Below the pieces are notes generated by a model, which saw nothing but the letters and a program-made list of their open reading frames with translations, searched no databases and had not been told where the DNA came from. A stretch of DNA of 29,060 nt from a virus, in the IMG/VR virus record IMGVR_UViG_3300032516_000134, positions 1 through 29,060 of that record. One strand, written 5' to 3'. A program made the position numbers and the translations under genes. Numbering within the stretch: position 1 is the first letter of the stretch; each line of letters starts with the position of its first letter. Below are positions 17,896 through 26,300 of this stretch, piece by piece.

Positions 17896-18741
17896 ATAGA
17901 TAATCCAAATTATTACGCAGTAATACCTGCAAACGTAAGATACTCTAAGGCAATTTCTCCACAAGAAAAATTGCTATATGCTGAAATAAGTTCCTTATCT
18001 AATGCAAAGGGGTACTGTTGGGCTACAAATGAATATTTTTCAGAGCTTTACGATTTAAGTAAAAGAACGGTCTCTAGACAAATATCTAACTTAGAAAAAA
18101 AAGGGTTTTTAGTTATTAAGATGATATATAAGGCTAACTCTAAACAAGTTGAATCAAGGAAAATTTATATAGTTCAAAATACAGAACAAGTGCACCAAAA
18201 TAGCGTTAAAAACCTAGTAGAAGAAAATAAAAATATAGAAGAAAACACCCATACCCCTATAGACAAAAATGTCTATACCCCTATAGACAAAAATGTCTAT
18301 ACCTATAGACAAAAATGTCTATACCCTATGGACAAAAATGTCTATGATAATAATAAAGATTTAATATTAAATAATAATAAAGATAAAAAGATATATAGCT
18401 CGGCAGAGCCAAACCTTGTGTATCAAATAGTCGGACACTTAAATTTAATGGCTGGAACAAATTACAAACCAAGTAGCAAGTCTACTCAAAACAAAATCAA
18501 TGCACGATTGAACGAGGGACACAGTCTCGACGACTTTATAGTTGTTATTGATAAAAAATGTCATGACTGGCTTGATAGTGACAAAGAAATGTATTTGAGA
18601 CCAGAGACCCTATTTGGCAATAAATTTGAGGGATACGTAAACCAAAAAATTATTAAACCCTTAACAAAAAATGAAGAAGCTATTAAACGTATAGCGGAGG
18701 TTAGTATAGAGCAGGGAAGGGGTTTGTTAGATGGTTTTTAG
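17896..18741 (+). CDS. Replication initiator (HTH + phage-2220-type C-terminal domain), apparent ATA start
   Basis: A 281-aa protein. An N-terminal winged HTH (residues 20-85: PQEKLLYAEISSLSNAKGYC, LYDLSKRTVSRQISNLEKKG) and a C-terminal domain (YKPSSKSTQNKINARLNEGH, WLDSDKEMYLRPETLFG, KFEGYVN) match phage replication organisers. The start is unusual. AAGGGGG (17881-17887) sits 8 nt before ATA, and DNPNYYAVIPANVRYSK follows as in family N-termini that begin MDNPNYY. The in-frame GTG at 17887 lies inside the RBS. Residues 121-150 are encoded by the iteron cluster. The stop overlaps the next gene. Confidence 0.85.
   Translation: MDNPNYYAVIPANVRYSKAISPQEKLLYAEISSLSNAKGYCWATNEYFSELYDLSKRTVSRQISNLEKKGFLVIKMIYKANSKQVESRKIYIVQNTEQVHQNSVKNLVEENKNIEENTHTPIDKNVYTPIDKNVYTYRQKCLYPMDKNVYDNNKDLILNNNKDKKIYSSAEPNLVYQIVGHLNLMAGTNYKPSSKSTQNKINARLNEGHSLDDFIVVIDKKCHDWLDSDKEMYLRPETLFGNKFEGYVNQKIIKPLTKNEEAIKRIAEVSIEQGRGLLDGF
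18259..18345 (+). repeat. Four iterons (18-bp inverted repeats): probable replication origin
   Basis: ATAGACAAAAATGTCTAT occurs at 18259, 18283 and 18305 and, with one change (ATGGAC), at 18328. Spacings are 24, 22 and 23 bp. Each copy is an inverted repeat with an AAAAAT centre. Copies 1, 2 and 4 encode IDKNVY or MDKNVY, but copy 3 is read in another frame (YRQKCLY), so the DNA, not the protein, is conserved. Placement inside the initiator gene is typical of phage origins. Confidence 0.85.
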
Positions 18742-19285
18742 GGATTTACAAGAAATAGCAATGTTTTTAACAGAAACTTACGGAACGTCGCAAACAGGCT
18801 TTACAGAATCCAAGTTAAAGGTTTGGTTTCTGTTGTTGCAAGACCTAGATGGTGCAGAAACTAAAAAGGTTGTTACAACTTTATGCTCAACAGAGGTTTT
18901 TTGTCCTAACCCAGCCAAGATAAGGCAAGAAATGGGAGACGTAAATACATTAAGTTCTCAAAAAGCTTTTGAAATAGCATTTAGTTATGCTACTAAATTT
19001 GGATTTTATCGGTCAGTTGAAGCTATGGAGGATATGGAAGTTAACTATCCTTTAGTTCACAAGGCAGTTAGAAATATGGGTGGATTTAGCGTTATAATCC
19101 AAAATGAACATGGTTTAAGGTCAAGGTTTGTTAACTCTTACGAGCTTGTAAAAGATAAACAAATAGCTTTTATTGACAATAAAAAGTCAACGATGGAAAT
19201 AGAAATAGAATCAAGTGCATTAACCCAAGAGGAAAAAATAGTGAATTTACAAAAGTATAAACAATTATTAAAAAATGCTTTGTAA
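18731..19285 (+). CDS. G39P-like replicative helicase loader/inhibitor
   Basis: A 184-aa protein. The N-terminal 70 residues (ESKLKVWFLLLQDLDGAETK, CPNPAKIRQEMGD) match the pattern of SPP1 G39P-type loaders, which bind the DnaB-like helicase and guide it to the initiator. The C-terminal half (AFEIAFSYATKFGFYRSVEA, NYPLVHKAVRNMGGF) is typical of larger phage versions. ATG 18731 overlaps the initiator's end and uses GGAAGGGG as RBS. This gene replaces the missing DnaC-type loader. Confidence 0.7.
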   Translation: MVFRDLQEIAMFLTETYGTSQTGFTESKLKVWFLLLQDLDGAETKKVVTTLCSTEVFCPNPAKIRQEMGDVNTLSSQKAFEIAFSYATKFGFYRSVEAMEDMEVNYPLVHKAVRNMGGFSVIIQNEHGLRSRFVNSYELVKDKQIAFIDNKKSTMEIEIESSALTQEEKIVNLQKYKQLLKNAL

Positions 19286-19327
19286 ATTAAAATAAAATGG
19301 CACGTCAAAAATTAAAGGAGATTTAAA

Positions 19328-19453
19328 ATGGATGTGATAAAACTAAGTATTTGCCCTGAGTGTAAAACTAAATTTGTACTAAAAGTTGATTGGGTTTATA
19401 AAATAAAAGGCAGAGCTTATTGTAGATATGGTTGTTTTCGTAAAAATAAATAG
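19328..19453 (+). CDS. 41-aa zinc-ribbon microprotein
   Basis: MDVIKLSICPECKTKFVLKV ... AYCRYGCFRKNK. CPEC and CRYGC give a four-Cys site. RBS AAAGGAG is 6 nt upstream. Function unknown; it fits the set of zinc-ribbon microproteins in this operon. Confidence 0.65.
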   Translation: MDVIKLSICPECKTKFVLKVDWVYKIKGRAYCRYGCFRKNK

Positions 19454-19477
19454 GTTTAAATAAAAGGAGGTTTAAAT

Positions 19478-19663
19478 ATGTTTGAATGGATAGCAATTTT
19501 ATCTTTGTCATTAATTATAGTATTTTTGCTCTTTAGTATCACCGATACTAAAAAATTAGAATTAGATAACAAAAAGACGAAAAAAGAATTAGATAGGCTA
19601 AGGTTCAAGGTTGATAACCTACAAGGAGACAGTAAAGTTGAGTTAACACATGAAGAGATTTAG
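19478..19663 (+). CDS. Single-span membrane protein with coiled coil
   Basis: A 61-aa protein. Residues 4-22 (WIAILSLSLIIVFLLFSI) form a membrane helix, followed by a charged coiled coil (LDNKKTKKELDRLRFKVDNL). RBS is AAAGGAGGT. Not recognised. Confidence 0.6.
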   Translation: MFEWIAILSLSLIIVFLLFSITDTKKLELDNKKTKKELDRLRFKVDNLQGDSKVELTHEEI

Positions 19664-19799
19664 TAAGTTTAAAACAAAAAACTATAGTAAAATACTGGAG
19701 AAGCCAGAATGATTATTTCCAAATGAAAAAACATAAATATTGACTTTATGGTTCTTTTTTGATTTAATTTTAAATATAGCAAAAAAAGAGGTGGTTTAA

Positions 19800-19946
19800 A
19801 TTAAAAATCTGTTTAGTTTTACATTAAATAAAAATTTAGTGGCATTATATATTATAAGCTTTTGTGTTGGATTAGTTTTTAGCAAATTCCTTTTAATCTA
19901 TTTTGATTTAATTGAAATGAGCTTTAAATATGTCGATAGGTGGTAA
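19800..19946 (+). CDS. 48-aa membrane protein with apparent ATT start
   Basis: AAAGAGGTGG (19785-19794) is an excellent RBS, and five bases later ATT opens a frame: KNLFSFTLNKNLVALYIISF, then CVGLVFSKFLLIYFDLIEMS and FKYVDRW. It has one clear membrane helix. No ATG, GTG or TTG lies near the RBS; the first GTG is codon 14. The last codons contain the AGGTGG RBS of the ParB-like gene, whose ATG is one base after this stop. That tight spacing supports translation of the frame. Confidence 0.6.
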   Translation: MKNLFSFTLNKNLVALYIISFCVGLVFSKFLLIYFDLIEMSFKYVDRW

Positions 19947-19947
19947 A

Positions 19948-20400
19948 ATGGAGATAGAAAAAATCAAACTTAAACAATTAAAACGATATGAAAACAATGC
20001 AAAAATACACACCGAGGAGCAGATAGAACATATAATAAACTCTATAAATAAGTTTGGATTTAACGACCCTATAGCGGTTTGGGGCGAAGATAATTTAATA
20101 ATAGAGGGAGATGGAAGGTATTTAGCCCTAAATAAAATGGGAATAGAAGAAGTTGAAATAATTAGGCTAGACCACTTGACTTTAGGTGAAAGAAAAGCAT
20201 ACACATTGGCACATAATCAATTAAATTTAGAAACAGGGCTTGATTTTGAAATTTTAGATAGTGAACTGGCAGAACTCAAAGATATGAACATGGATATGTC
20301 GGCATTTGGGTTTGAATTAGAGGATTTAGAAGAGTTAGACAGGGCTAAAGTTAGCAGAAATGAACCTACAGACTACCACCAAAGAATCCCACGGCTTTAG
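19948..20400 (+). CDS. ParB-like N-terminal domain protein, probably truncated methyltransferase fusion
   Basis: A 150-aa protein. IEKIKLKQLKRYENNAKIHT, then HIINSINKFGFNDPIAVWGE, IIEGDGRYLALNKMG and LTLGERKAYTLAHNQL form the ParB/Srx domain that precedes a DNA methyltransferase domain in many phage proteins. The protein ends after FELEDLEELDRAKV with RIPRL, encoded by an IS200/IS605-type right end. So the methyltransferase half has probably been lost. ATG 19948 follows AGGTGG, chosen over ATG 19930. Confidence 0.8.
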   Translation: MEIEKIKLKQLKRYENNAKIHTEEQIEHIINSINKFGFNDPIAVWGEDNLIIEGDGRYLALNKMGIEEVEIIRLDHLTLGERKAYTLAHNQLNLETGLDFEILDSELAELKDMNMDMSAFGFELEDLEELDRAKVSRNEPTDYHQRIPRL

Positions 20401-20416
20401 TCGTGTGGAGTGTCAA
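20380..20416 (+). mobile_element. IS200/IS605-type right-end remnant
   Basis: AAAGAATCCCACGGCTTTAG, then TCGTGTGGAGTGTCAAG forms an imperfect hairpin: CCACGGCT against AGTCGTGTGG with a bulged T and a G-T pair. GAATCCCACGxCTTTAGxCGTGGGAGTGTCAA is the usual right-end shape of IS200/IS605-family (TnpB-associated) elements. No tnpA or tnpB is present. The remnant supplies the last codons of the ParB-like gene and lies just before the small-terminase RBS. Confidence 0.7.
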
Positions 20417-20448
20417 GAAGATGCTTTAAAATAAAAGTAGGTGATATT

Positions 20449-20964
20449 ATAGGTAGCAAAGGGAAATATCGAGAATGGCTAGAACCAGATAAACTTTTTT
20501 TAGTACAAAATTGGAAAAAGAGCGGATTAACAGATAAACAGATTTGCGAAAAAATAGGGATAACCACCTCCACTTTTCATGATTGGATTAAAAAGTTTAC
20601 GCAATTTTCGGAAGCCCTAAAAAAGGGGAAAGAGTTTTCTGACTTTGAGGTCGAAAATGCTTTATTTAAAAATGCGACTGGTTACTTTCAAAAAGTAACG
20701 AAAGTGCATAAACTGAAAACTGTTAAAGTTATAGAAAACAAAAGAATAGAAGTGGAAGAGCTTATAGAAAAAGAGGAAGATGTATTTGTCCAACCTCAAA
20801 CCGCAGCACAAATATTTTGGCTCAAAAACCGTAAATCTAATACATGGAAAAATAACCCAGTATCAAGTGAAGATGAGGTTGTCATTAATCCATTTGCAGG
20901 CTTATCAAATGAAGATTTAATTAAATTAACTAATTTAAATTTAAAAGGTGATAAGCATGACTAA
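20449..20964 (+). CDS. terS: Terminase small subunit, apparent ATA start
   Basis: A 171-aa protein. GSKGKYREWLEPDKL at the N-terminus, then an HTH (LTDKQICEKIGITTSTFHDW IKKF, residues 25-48), then SEALKKGKEFSDFEVENALF and a C-terminal part with AAQIFWLKNRKSNTW. This matches small terminases, which recognise the packaging site. AGTAGGTGAT lies before ATT ATA; ATA 20449 (or ATT 20446) is at the right distance and fits where relatives begin. The only canonical in-frame start (GTG 20410) lies in the IS end, without an RBS at suitable distance. It overlaps TerL. Confidence 0.85.
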   Translation: MGSKGKYREWLEPDKLFLVQNWKKSGLTDKQICEKIGITTSTFHDWIKKFTQFSEALKKGKEFSDFEVENALFKNATGYFQKVTKVHKLKTVKVIENKRIEVEELIEKEEDVFVQPQTAAQIFWLKNRKSNTWKNNPVSSEDEVVINPFAGLSNEDLIKLTNLNLKGDKHD

Positions 20965-22333
20965 TCACGACTTACTCCTAATCCAAAACCAAGCTAAACA
21001 AGAATTAGCCAAAAGAAGCTATGAACATTATGTCGAATATGCACACAGCGGTATATATACCCACGCAAGACATACTAAATTTTTATGTAATAAAATTGAT
21101 GAACTTTTAAAGCAAGGCAATAAAAGAATAATGGTTTTCATGCCCCCAAGACACTCTAAAAGCATGACCATTACTGAAACCTTGCCCAGTTATTTTTTAC
21201 TAAATAACCCAGATAAGAGAGTTATTATAACTTCATACAGCGATGATTTGGCACAAACGTTTGGGAGAAAGAACCGACATAAAGTTCAAGAATTCGGAAA
21301 GCAGATGTATAATCTAACAGTTGCTAAGGATAAGGCTAACGTCAAAAATTGGGATATACAAGGCTATAGAGGTGGTTTAACCTCTAGTGGTGTTGGTGGT
21401 GCGTTAACAGGTAAAGGTGCAGACCTTATGATAATAGATGACCCAGTTAAAAACTCCCAAGAAGCCAATAGCATAACCTATAGAAATAGGGTTTATGACG
21501 AATATACCTCAAGTCTAATAACAAGACTTGAACCTAATGGAAGTGTTGTTTTGATAATGACAAGATGGCACGAAGATGATTTAGCCGGTAGATTATTAAC
21601 TAACGAACGTGAAAAATGGGATATAGTCAGTTTTCCCGCTATTTGTGAAGATGAAAATGACACATTAGGAAGAAAAATAGGCGAACCGCTATGGTCTAAG
21701 AGAGGATTTGACCTTAAATGGTCGGAGGCTACTAAGAAAAGTGTAGGAAGTAGAGTTTGGGCTTCTTTGTACCAACAAAGACCGAGTCCAGACACTGGCA
21801 ATATATTTGATAGAAACTGGTGGAGGTTTTACACTAATTTACCGACTAAATTAGACAGGGTTGTCCAGAGTTGGGATTTTGCTTTTAAAGACAGTAAAAC
21901 AAGCGATTATGTCGTAGGTCAAGTTTGGGGTAAAATTGGAGCAGATATATACCTAATAGACCAGTTTAGAGCTAAAGCGGACTTTGTTAAGTCGCTACAA
22001 GCGGTGCGTCAGATGAGCGATAAGTACCCTAATGCAAGGCAAAAGTACATGGAAGATAAAGCTAACGGTAGTGCTATTATAGCTAGTTTAAAAAAAGAGA
22101 TTAATGGCATATTGCCGATAGACCCAAAGTCAAGTAAAACCGCTAGAGCTTACGCAGTTACACCAGAAATTGAAAGCGGAAATGTATTTTTACCTTCTCC
22201 AGAAAAATTTAAGTGGGTTGAGGATTTTGTAGAGGAATGTACAGTATTTCCCAATGGAAAGAATGACGATAGTGTAGATGCGATGACACAGGCTTTAAGT
22301 CAATTACAAAAAAGAGGTTGGTCGTCTTTATAA
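20957..22333 (+). CDS. terL: Terminase large subunit
   Basis: A 458-aa protein. ATPase: Walker A FMPPRHSKS (about residues 60-68), Walker B LMIIDDP (about 160), coupling motif IMTRWHEDD. Nuclease (RNase-H fold): SWDFAFKDSKTSDYVVGQVW, MEDKANGSAII and NDDSVDAMTQAL supply the acidic metal ligands. It translocates DNA into the procapsid and cuts the concatemer. ATG 20957 with AAAAGGTGAT, overlapping TerS by 8 bp. The PPRHSKS form is shared by many Firmicute and proteobacterial phages. All catalytic residues seem present. Confidence 0.95.
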   Translation: MTNHDLLLIQNQAKQELAKRSYEHYVEYAHSGIYTHARHTKFLCNKIDELLKQGNKRIMVFMPPRHSKSMTITETLPSYFLLNNPDKRVIITSYSDDLAQTFGRKNRHKVQEFGKQMYNLTVAKDKANVKNWDIQGYRGGLTSSGVGGALTGKGADLMIIDDPVKNSQEANSITYRNRVYDEYTSSLITRLEPNGSVVLIMTRWHEDDLAGRLLTNEREKWDIVSFPAICEDENDTLGRKIGEPLWSKRGFDLKWSEATKKSVGSRVWASLYQQRPSPDTGNIFDRNWWRFYTNLPTKLDRVVQSWDFAFKDSKTSDYVVGQVWGKIGADIYLIDQFRAKADFVKSLQAVRQMSDKYPNARQKYMEDKANGSAIIASLKKEINGILPIDPKSSKTARAYAVTPEIESGNVFLPSPEKFKWVEDFVEECTVFPNGKNDDSVDAMTQALSQLQKRGWSSL

Positions 22334-22349
22334 AAAAGGTGGTGAAAAT

Positions 22350-23825
22350 ATTTTTAATATTAGAGATAAAATGGAAAATATTAATAAAATAATAAAAAAA
22401 GGTGCAGGGCTATCACAAATGGAAATAACTCAAATAATTGAAATCGAATTAAGCGAATGGTTAAGAAGCGACAAAAGAAAACAAATGCTACAGGGCGAAC
22501 AGTATTACAGAAACATAACGGACATACAAGACAAGACTGTAAAGTCCGCAACTAAAAGCAATATAAAGTTGGAGCATGGATTTTTAAAGAAATTAGTAGA
22601 CCAAAAAATAGGTTATTTGTTAAGTAAAACGCCGACAATAACCCCTAAAGGCGATGATAATGACGACTATGAAGAAAAGCTACAAGAGGTTTTTAACGAT
22701 TATTTTTTAAGAACATTAAAAAACACAGGTAAAGATGCTATAAACAAAGGTATTGGTTGGATACAAATTTATATTAACGAAAGTGGAGAATTGTGTTTTA
22801 AACAGATACCAAGTGAAGAAACAATACCTCTTTGGACTGATAGTACACATAGTGAATTAAATGCAATAATAAGAGTTTATGAAACTTTTATTTATACCAA
22901 AACAGGCAAAGAAAAAGTTAAAAAGATTGAATTTTGGGACAATAAAGGTGTAAAATACTATGTACAAAATCCCGTAACGGCTAATTCAGTAGGGTTCAGC
23001 AACGGATTAGTACCAGATGTCACAAACGGAATTGAAGCCAGTCATTTTAGTATGATAAGTGGCGAAAATGAACAGGGTTACAACTGGAACAGACCGCCTT
23101 TTATAGCCATAAAATATAATACGGAAGAGTTACCGCTATTGTCTTCAATCAAGAGTTTAATTGATAATTACAACAAACAAGCGTCTGTAAATGCTGATAC
23201 TTTGGCTGATTTACCGCTATTGACATACATTTTGAAAAACTATGGTGGTGAAGACGCAGAAGAATTTATAAAAAAAATAAGAGATAATGGCGTGGTGCTT
23301 ATAGGTGATGGCGGCGAATTAAAAACCCTTGCAGGTACGGTAAATACCCAAGCTTTAGAGGAGTTATTATCAAGAGATAGACACGCTATTATAGAATTTG
23401 GCAGAGGCGTAGACACACAAAGTGAAAATCTAGGCAGTGCTTCAGGTGTAGCTTTAAAGTTTAGATTTGCTGATTTAGATATGGATATGAATGTATTTGA
23501 AAGTGAATTAAACGCAAGCTTTAAAGATATATTGTACTTTGTAAATTCGTATTTATCTATAATAGATAATATGGATTATTCAGACTTAGATGTTCACATT
23601 GTTTTCAACAGGGATATAATTATTTCCAAAGCAGATGCAATAAGGGCTTGCAAGGATTCAATCGGCGTAACAAGTGAAAAAACGGTACTAGAAAACCACC
23701 CATTTGTCGATGACGCAAAAGCGGAAATTGAGCAGAAAAGACTAGAAAGAGAAGACGAGCTAAAAGAACAGATGGAGAAATTGAAACAGTTGGGAAATTT
23801 TGACCATGAAGAAATTGAAGAATAA
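22350..23825 (+). CDS. Portal protein (SPP1 gp6 type), possible ATT start
   Basis: A 491-aa protein. Motifs of SPP1-type portals: SEWLRSDKRKQMLQGEQYYR N, KNTGKDAINKGIGWIQIYIN, FKQIPSEETIPLWTD, NTEELPLLSSIKSLIDNYN and GVALKFRFADLDMDMNVFES. The dodecameric portal is the DNA gate of the head. AAGGTGGTGA (22336-22345) precedes ATT 22350 (reading FNIRDKMENINK). The first ATG is 22371 with only a weak GAGA upstream. So ATT may be the start, but ATG 22371 (484 aa) remains possible. A Glu/Lys-rich tail ends it. Confidence 0.88.
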   Translation: MFNIRDKMENINKIIKKGAGLSQMEITQIIEIELSEWLRSDKRKQMLQGEQYYRNITDIQDKTVKSATKSNIKLEHGFLKKLVDQKIGYLLSKTPTITPKGDDNDDYEEKLQEVFNDYFLRTLKNTGKDAINKGIGWIQIYINESGELCFKQIPSEETIPLWTDSTHSELNAIIRVYETFIYTKTGKEKVKKIEFWDNKGVKYYVQNPVTANSVGFSNGLVPDVTNGIEASHFSMISGENEQGYNWNRPPFIAIKYNTEELPLLSSIKSLIDNYNKQASVNADTLADLPLLTYILKNYGGEDAEEFIKKIRDNGVVLIGDGGELKTLAGTVNTQALEELLSRDRHAIIEFGRGVDTQSENLGSASGVALKFRFADLDMDMNVFESELNASFKDILYFVNSYLSIIDNMDYSDLDVHIVFNRDIIISKADAIRACKDSIGVTSEKTVLENHPFVDDAKAEIEQKRLEREDELKEQMEKLKQLGNFDHEEIEE

Positions 23826-23936
23826 CAATTGTCGTTTTTAGGTTTTTAAGACGTAAAACGAAAAAATCAAAACAATTCGAGTGATGCGACCACGTATAAA
23901 AGCATAGAATATTTTAAATAGGAAAAGGGGTATTTA

Positions 23937-24518
23937 ATGACTAGAGATTTTTTAAAAGGTTTAGGGCTAGAAACGGAAATGATAGACAGTGTTATAAAAG
24001 AACATGGTAAAGGCATAGAGGACTTTAAGGGCAAATTAGCTACTAGTGAAACTACTATAACCACACAAAAGGAGCAATTAACTCAAAGAGATAAAGACTT
24101 AGAAGTATTACAAAAATCCGCTAAAGGCAATGAAGAATTGCAAGGTCAAATTAAAGAATTGCAAGAATCTAACGGAAAGCAAGCGGAAGAATATGCTAAA
24201 CAGCTAAAGTTAACTAATGTAAAAAACGCATTAAAGTTAGAGTTAAACGGTCGAACAGAAAACATTGACAAACTAACAAGCTTAATACAGCTTGAAGCGA
24301 TAGAACTTGACGAAAAGGGTAATTTAAAAGATGATTTTAAAGCAGTTTTAAGCGAAATGTATCCAGCTACTGAAAAACAAACAGAGGAAGTCAAAACTAC
24401 TTTAAAAGGCGTAAGCCCTAACTTATCCACAGACAAAGAGACGAAATCCACAACTGACATTAACAAATATTTACCAAAAACTCAAAATAATGATGCAATA
24501 CAAAAATACAAATTATAA
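23937..24518 (+). CDS. Scaffolding protein (phage GP20 family)
   Basis: A 193-aa acidic protein. FLKGLGLETEMIDSVIKEHG KGIEDFKGKL is the usual N-terminal helix pair; a long coiled coil follows (TQKEQLTQRDKDLEVLQKSA). C-terminal part ends KYLPKTQNN. GP20-type scaffolds direct procapsid assembly and leave before packaging. AAAAGGGG RBS. The 111 bp before the gene hold no ORF with an RBS. The MuF-type gene often found between portal and scaffold lies later here, at 26648. Confidence 0.88.
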   Translation: MTRDFLKGLGLETEMIDSVIKEHGKGIEDFKGKLATSETTITTQKEQLTQRDKDLEVLQKSAKGNEELQGQIKELQESNGKQAEEYAKQLKLTNVKNALKLELNGRTENIDKLTSLIQLEAIELDEKGNLKDDFKAVLSEMYPATEKQTEEVKTTLKGVSPNLSTDKETKSTTDINKYLPKTQNNDAIQKYKL

Positions 24519-24536
24519 AAATAGGAGGAAATTTAT

Positions 24537-24917
24537 ATGGTTAAAAGAAGAACATATGGTACGACAGATACGATATTAAAAGTTTTATCACCGATAGCTA
24601 GTGTGGCGGTAGTAATAAACAGTAACCCTACGCCGCCCGCTCCTGAGCCGCCGCGCAGTGAAAACAGAACCGAGAATGAAAATGACAGGATAATAATGAA
24701 AGCAGGAACTATAATAGGTAATAGTGGGAGTGGTATAAGAACGCCGAACAACAACGAATTTGCAGAAGGTTTATTGTTACATGATGTAGATATTACAGAC
24801 GGTGATACACCTGCTACCATGTTAGTGCAAGGTATTGTTGACTTAGATAAAATACCAGAAGTACCAACTGAAGAGGCTTTATCTTCAGCCGACATGACTT
24901 TATTAGTATTTAAATAG
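24537..24917 (+). CDS. Head decoration/stabilisation-like protein with Pro-rich insert
   Basis: A 126-aa protein between scaffold and capsid, the usual position of a head-decoration protein; the C-terminal half (DVDITDGDTPATMLVQGIVD LDKIP) fits such beta-rich proteins. Residues 31-40 (PTPPAPEPPR) and the polar stretch after them interrupt it. They are encoded by GC-rich DNA (24626-24660) with CCG, CCC and CGC codons unlike the rest of the genome. The insert may be a surface loop acquired by recombination. Confidence 0.7.
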   Translation: MVKRRTYGTTDTILKVLSPIASVAVVINSNPTPPAPEPPRSENRTENENDRIIMKAGTIIGNSGSGIRTPNNNEFAEGLLLHDVDITDGDTPATMLVQGIVDLDKIPEVPTEEALSSADMTLLVFK

Positions 24918-24927
24918 GAGGTATTAT

Positions 24928-25983
24928 ATGAGCAATATTAAAGATTTAGTAACAGCAGAACATATAGGTAGCTACTGGACTGAGGCTTACTCTAAAAGCG
25001 ACCCATTTTTAGGCAATAGCTTATTTACACCTATTAAGATATCGGGAAATAGAGTAGAATGGTTTAAAGGCAAAGAAGATTTAGACATGGAATTAGACTT
25101 TTCAACATTTGACGCTAATCCAGAATTAAGAGATAGAGAAGACATTGAGATGCTTAGCACTAAACTGCTATTTTTTAGAGAAGCTATGAAGGTAAAAGAA
25201 GAGGACTTAATGACCCTAAACAGCCTTCTAGCAAACAATCCCATGTACAACGAAATAGTTTCAAGAATATATAGAGATAGAGCGGCACTAGTTGAGGCCG
25301 CTAGAGTAAGAGTCGAAAGAATGAGAATGCAAATGTTACAAGGTGGAAAAATAACCATATATAAAGGTGGCATTTTAGCAGGAGAAACAGACTTTGGAGA
25401 TGACGATTATAGGGAAAATAACACAGTTACGCTAACAGGTAGTAGCATGTGGTCAAATACCGATACAAGCACACCGTTTGAAGATATAAGAAATGCTATA
25501 AATAGCTTAACAGATAGAGGGGAAAGTCCAGCATATATGATTTTAAATGACGCAACGTGGAGGCAGATATTAGCTAGTGATAGCGTATTAGCTACACTTT
25601 ATCCTATGGGAGCTCCTAACGTCGCACTAGATAGTCAAATCGTTAAAAATTATATAGCTTCTGTTTTAGGTATAGATATAATAGTGTACAACAAGACTTA
25701 TAAAGATAAAGGTAAAATAGTGCGTAAATTCGTAGAAGATGGCAACGTGGTAATAATACCAGCAGGCACTTTAGGCAGAACGGTATTTAGTCAAACACCG
25801 CACGAAACCGAAGCTACAGAATTAGCGTCAAACGGAACTGCAGTTACCACAGTTGACACAGGGATTACTATAGCAACATTTATAACAGGCGATGGTATAG
25901 TCAACGTAAATACAGTAGTAGAGCAACAAGTATTGCCAATATTTGAACGTATTAACAGTACATTTTTCATCAAAGCATATTAA
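24928..25983 (+). CDS. Major capsid protein (GpE-like, HK97 fold)
   Basis: A 351-aa protein. The N-terminus (YWTEAYSKSDPFLGNSLFTP), FREAMKVKEEDLMTLNSLL and the long helix RDRAALVEAARVRVERMRMQ are typical of GpE/P22-coat-like capsid proteins. IYNKTYKDKGK-type and GTLGRTVFSQTPHETE motifs lie in the second half. Strong RBS TAGGAGG fits high expression. Encapsidates the genome with the scaffold encoded upstream. Confidence 0.9.
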   Translation: MSNIKDLVTAEHIGSYWTEAYSKSDPFLGNSLFTPIKISGNRVEWFKGKEDLDMELDFSTFDANPELRDREDIEMLSTKLLFFREAMKVKEEDLMTLNSLLANNPMYNEIVSRIYRDRAALVEAARVRVERMRMQMLQGGKITIYKGGILAGETDFGDDDYRENNTVTLTGSSMWSNTDTSTPFEDIRNAINSLTDRGESPAYMILNDATWRQILASDSVLATLYPMGAPNVALDSQIVKNYIASVLGIDIIVYNKTYKDKGKIVRKFVEDGNVVIIPAGTLGRTVFSQTPHETEATELASNGTAVTTVDTGITIATFITGDGIVNVNTVVEQQVLPIFERINSTFFIKAY

Positions 25984-25999
25984 TTTAGGGGGGTAACAT

Positions 26000-26281
26000 A
26001 TGAAGCTATATACTACTATACCTATAAAATATAATGGGCAATATGTAAAAGCAAATTCAGAATTTACCGCAGATGCAAAAGATGTTGAAAGTTTATTAGC
26101 TATAGGTATTACTATTTTAGATAATCAAAAAGAACATGAGCCAGAACATGTAGAAGAAAATGAAGAAGAATATGTAGAAGAACACCAAGAACTAGAAGTT
26201 AAATCGAAAACCAAGGCAAAAGGCAAGAAAAAAGATGGAATAGATATCCATGACGAACAAGAGAAGGAAAAAATTTATTAA
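26000..26281 (+). CDS. Small acidic/basic protein downstream of capsid
   Basis: A 93-aa protein. The first 45 residues (KLYTTIPIKYNGQYVKANSE FTADAKDVESLLAIGITILD) look like a small SH3-like domain found after capsid genes in other phages. The rest is a Glu run, then Lys-rich (KSKTKAKGKKKDG), probably disordered. RBS is AGGGGGG. Function unknown. Confidence 0.7.
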   Translation: MKLYTTIPIKYNGQYVKANSEFTADAKDVESLLAIGITILDNQKEHEPEHVEENEEEYVEEHQELEVKSKTKAKGKKKDGIDIHDEQEKEKIY

Positions 26282-26300
26282 ACGAAAATGAGGTGCAAAA

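Noticed and set aside
18259-18345. CRISPR array or coding repeat
   Set aside because: Gaps between copies are only 4-6 bp and one copy is out of frame; iterons explain this better.
19740-19768. TTGACT-17-TTTAAT promoter before the 48-aa gene
   Set aside because: Poor -10 box; the operon is already transcribed from upstream.
24533-24895. 120-codon minus-strand ORF opposite the decoration gene
   Set aside because: Complete overlap with a syntenic head gene; no RBS.
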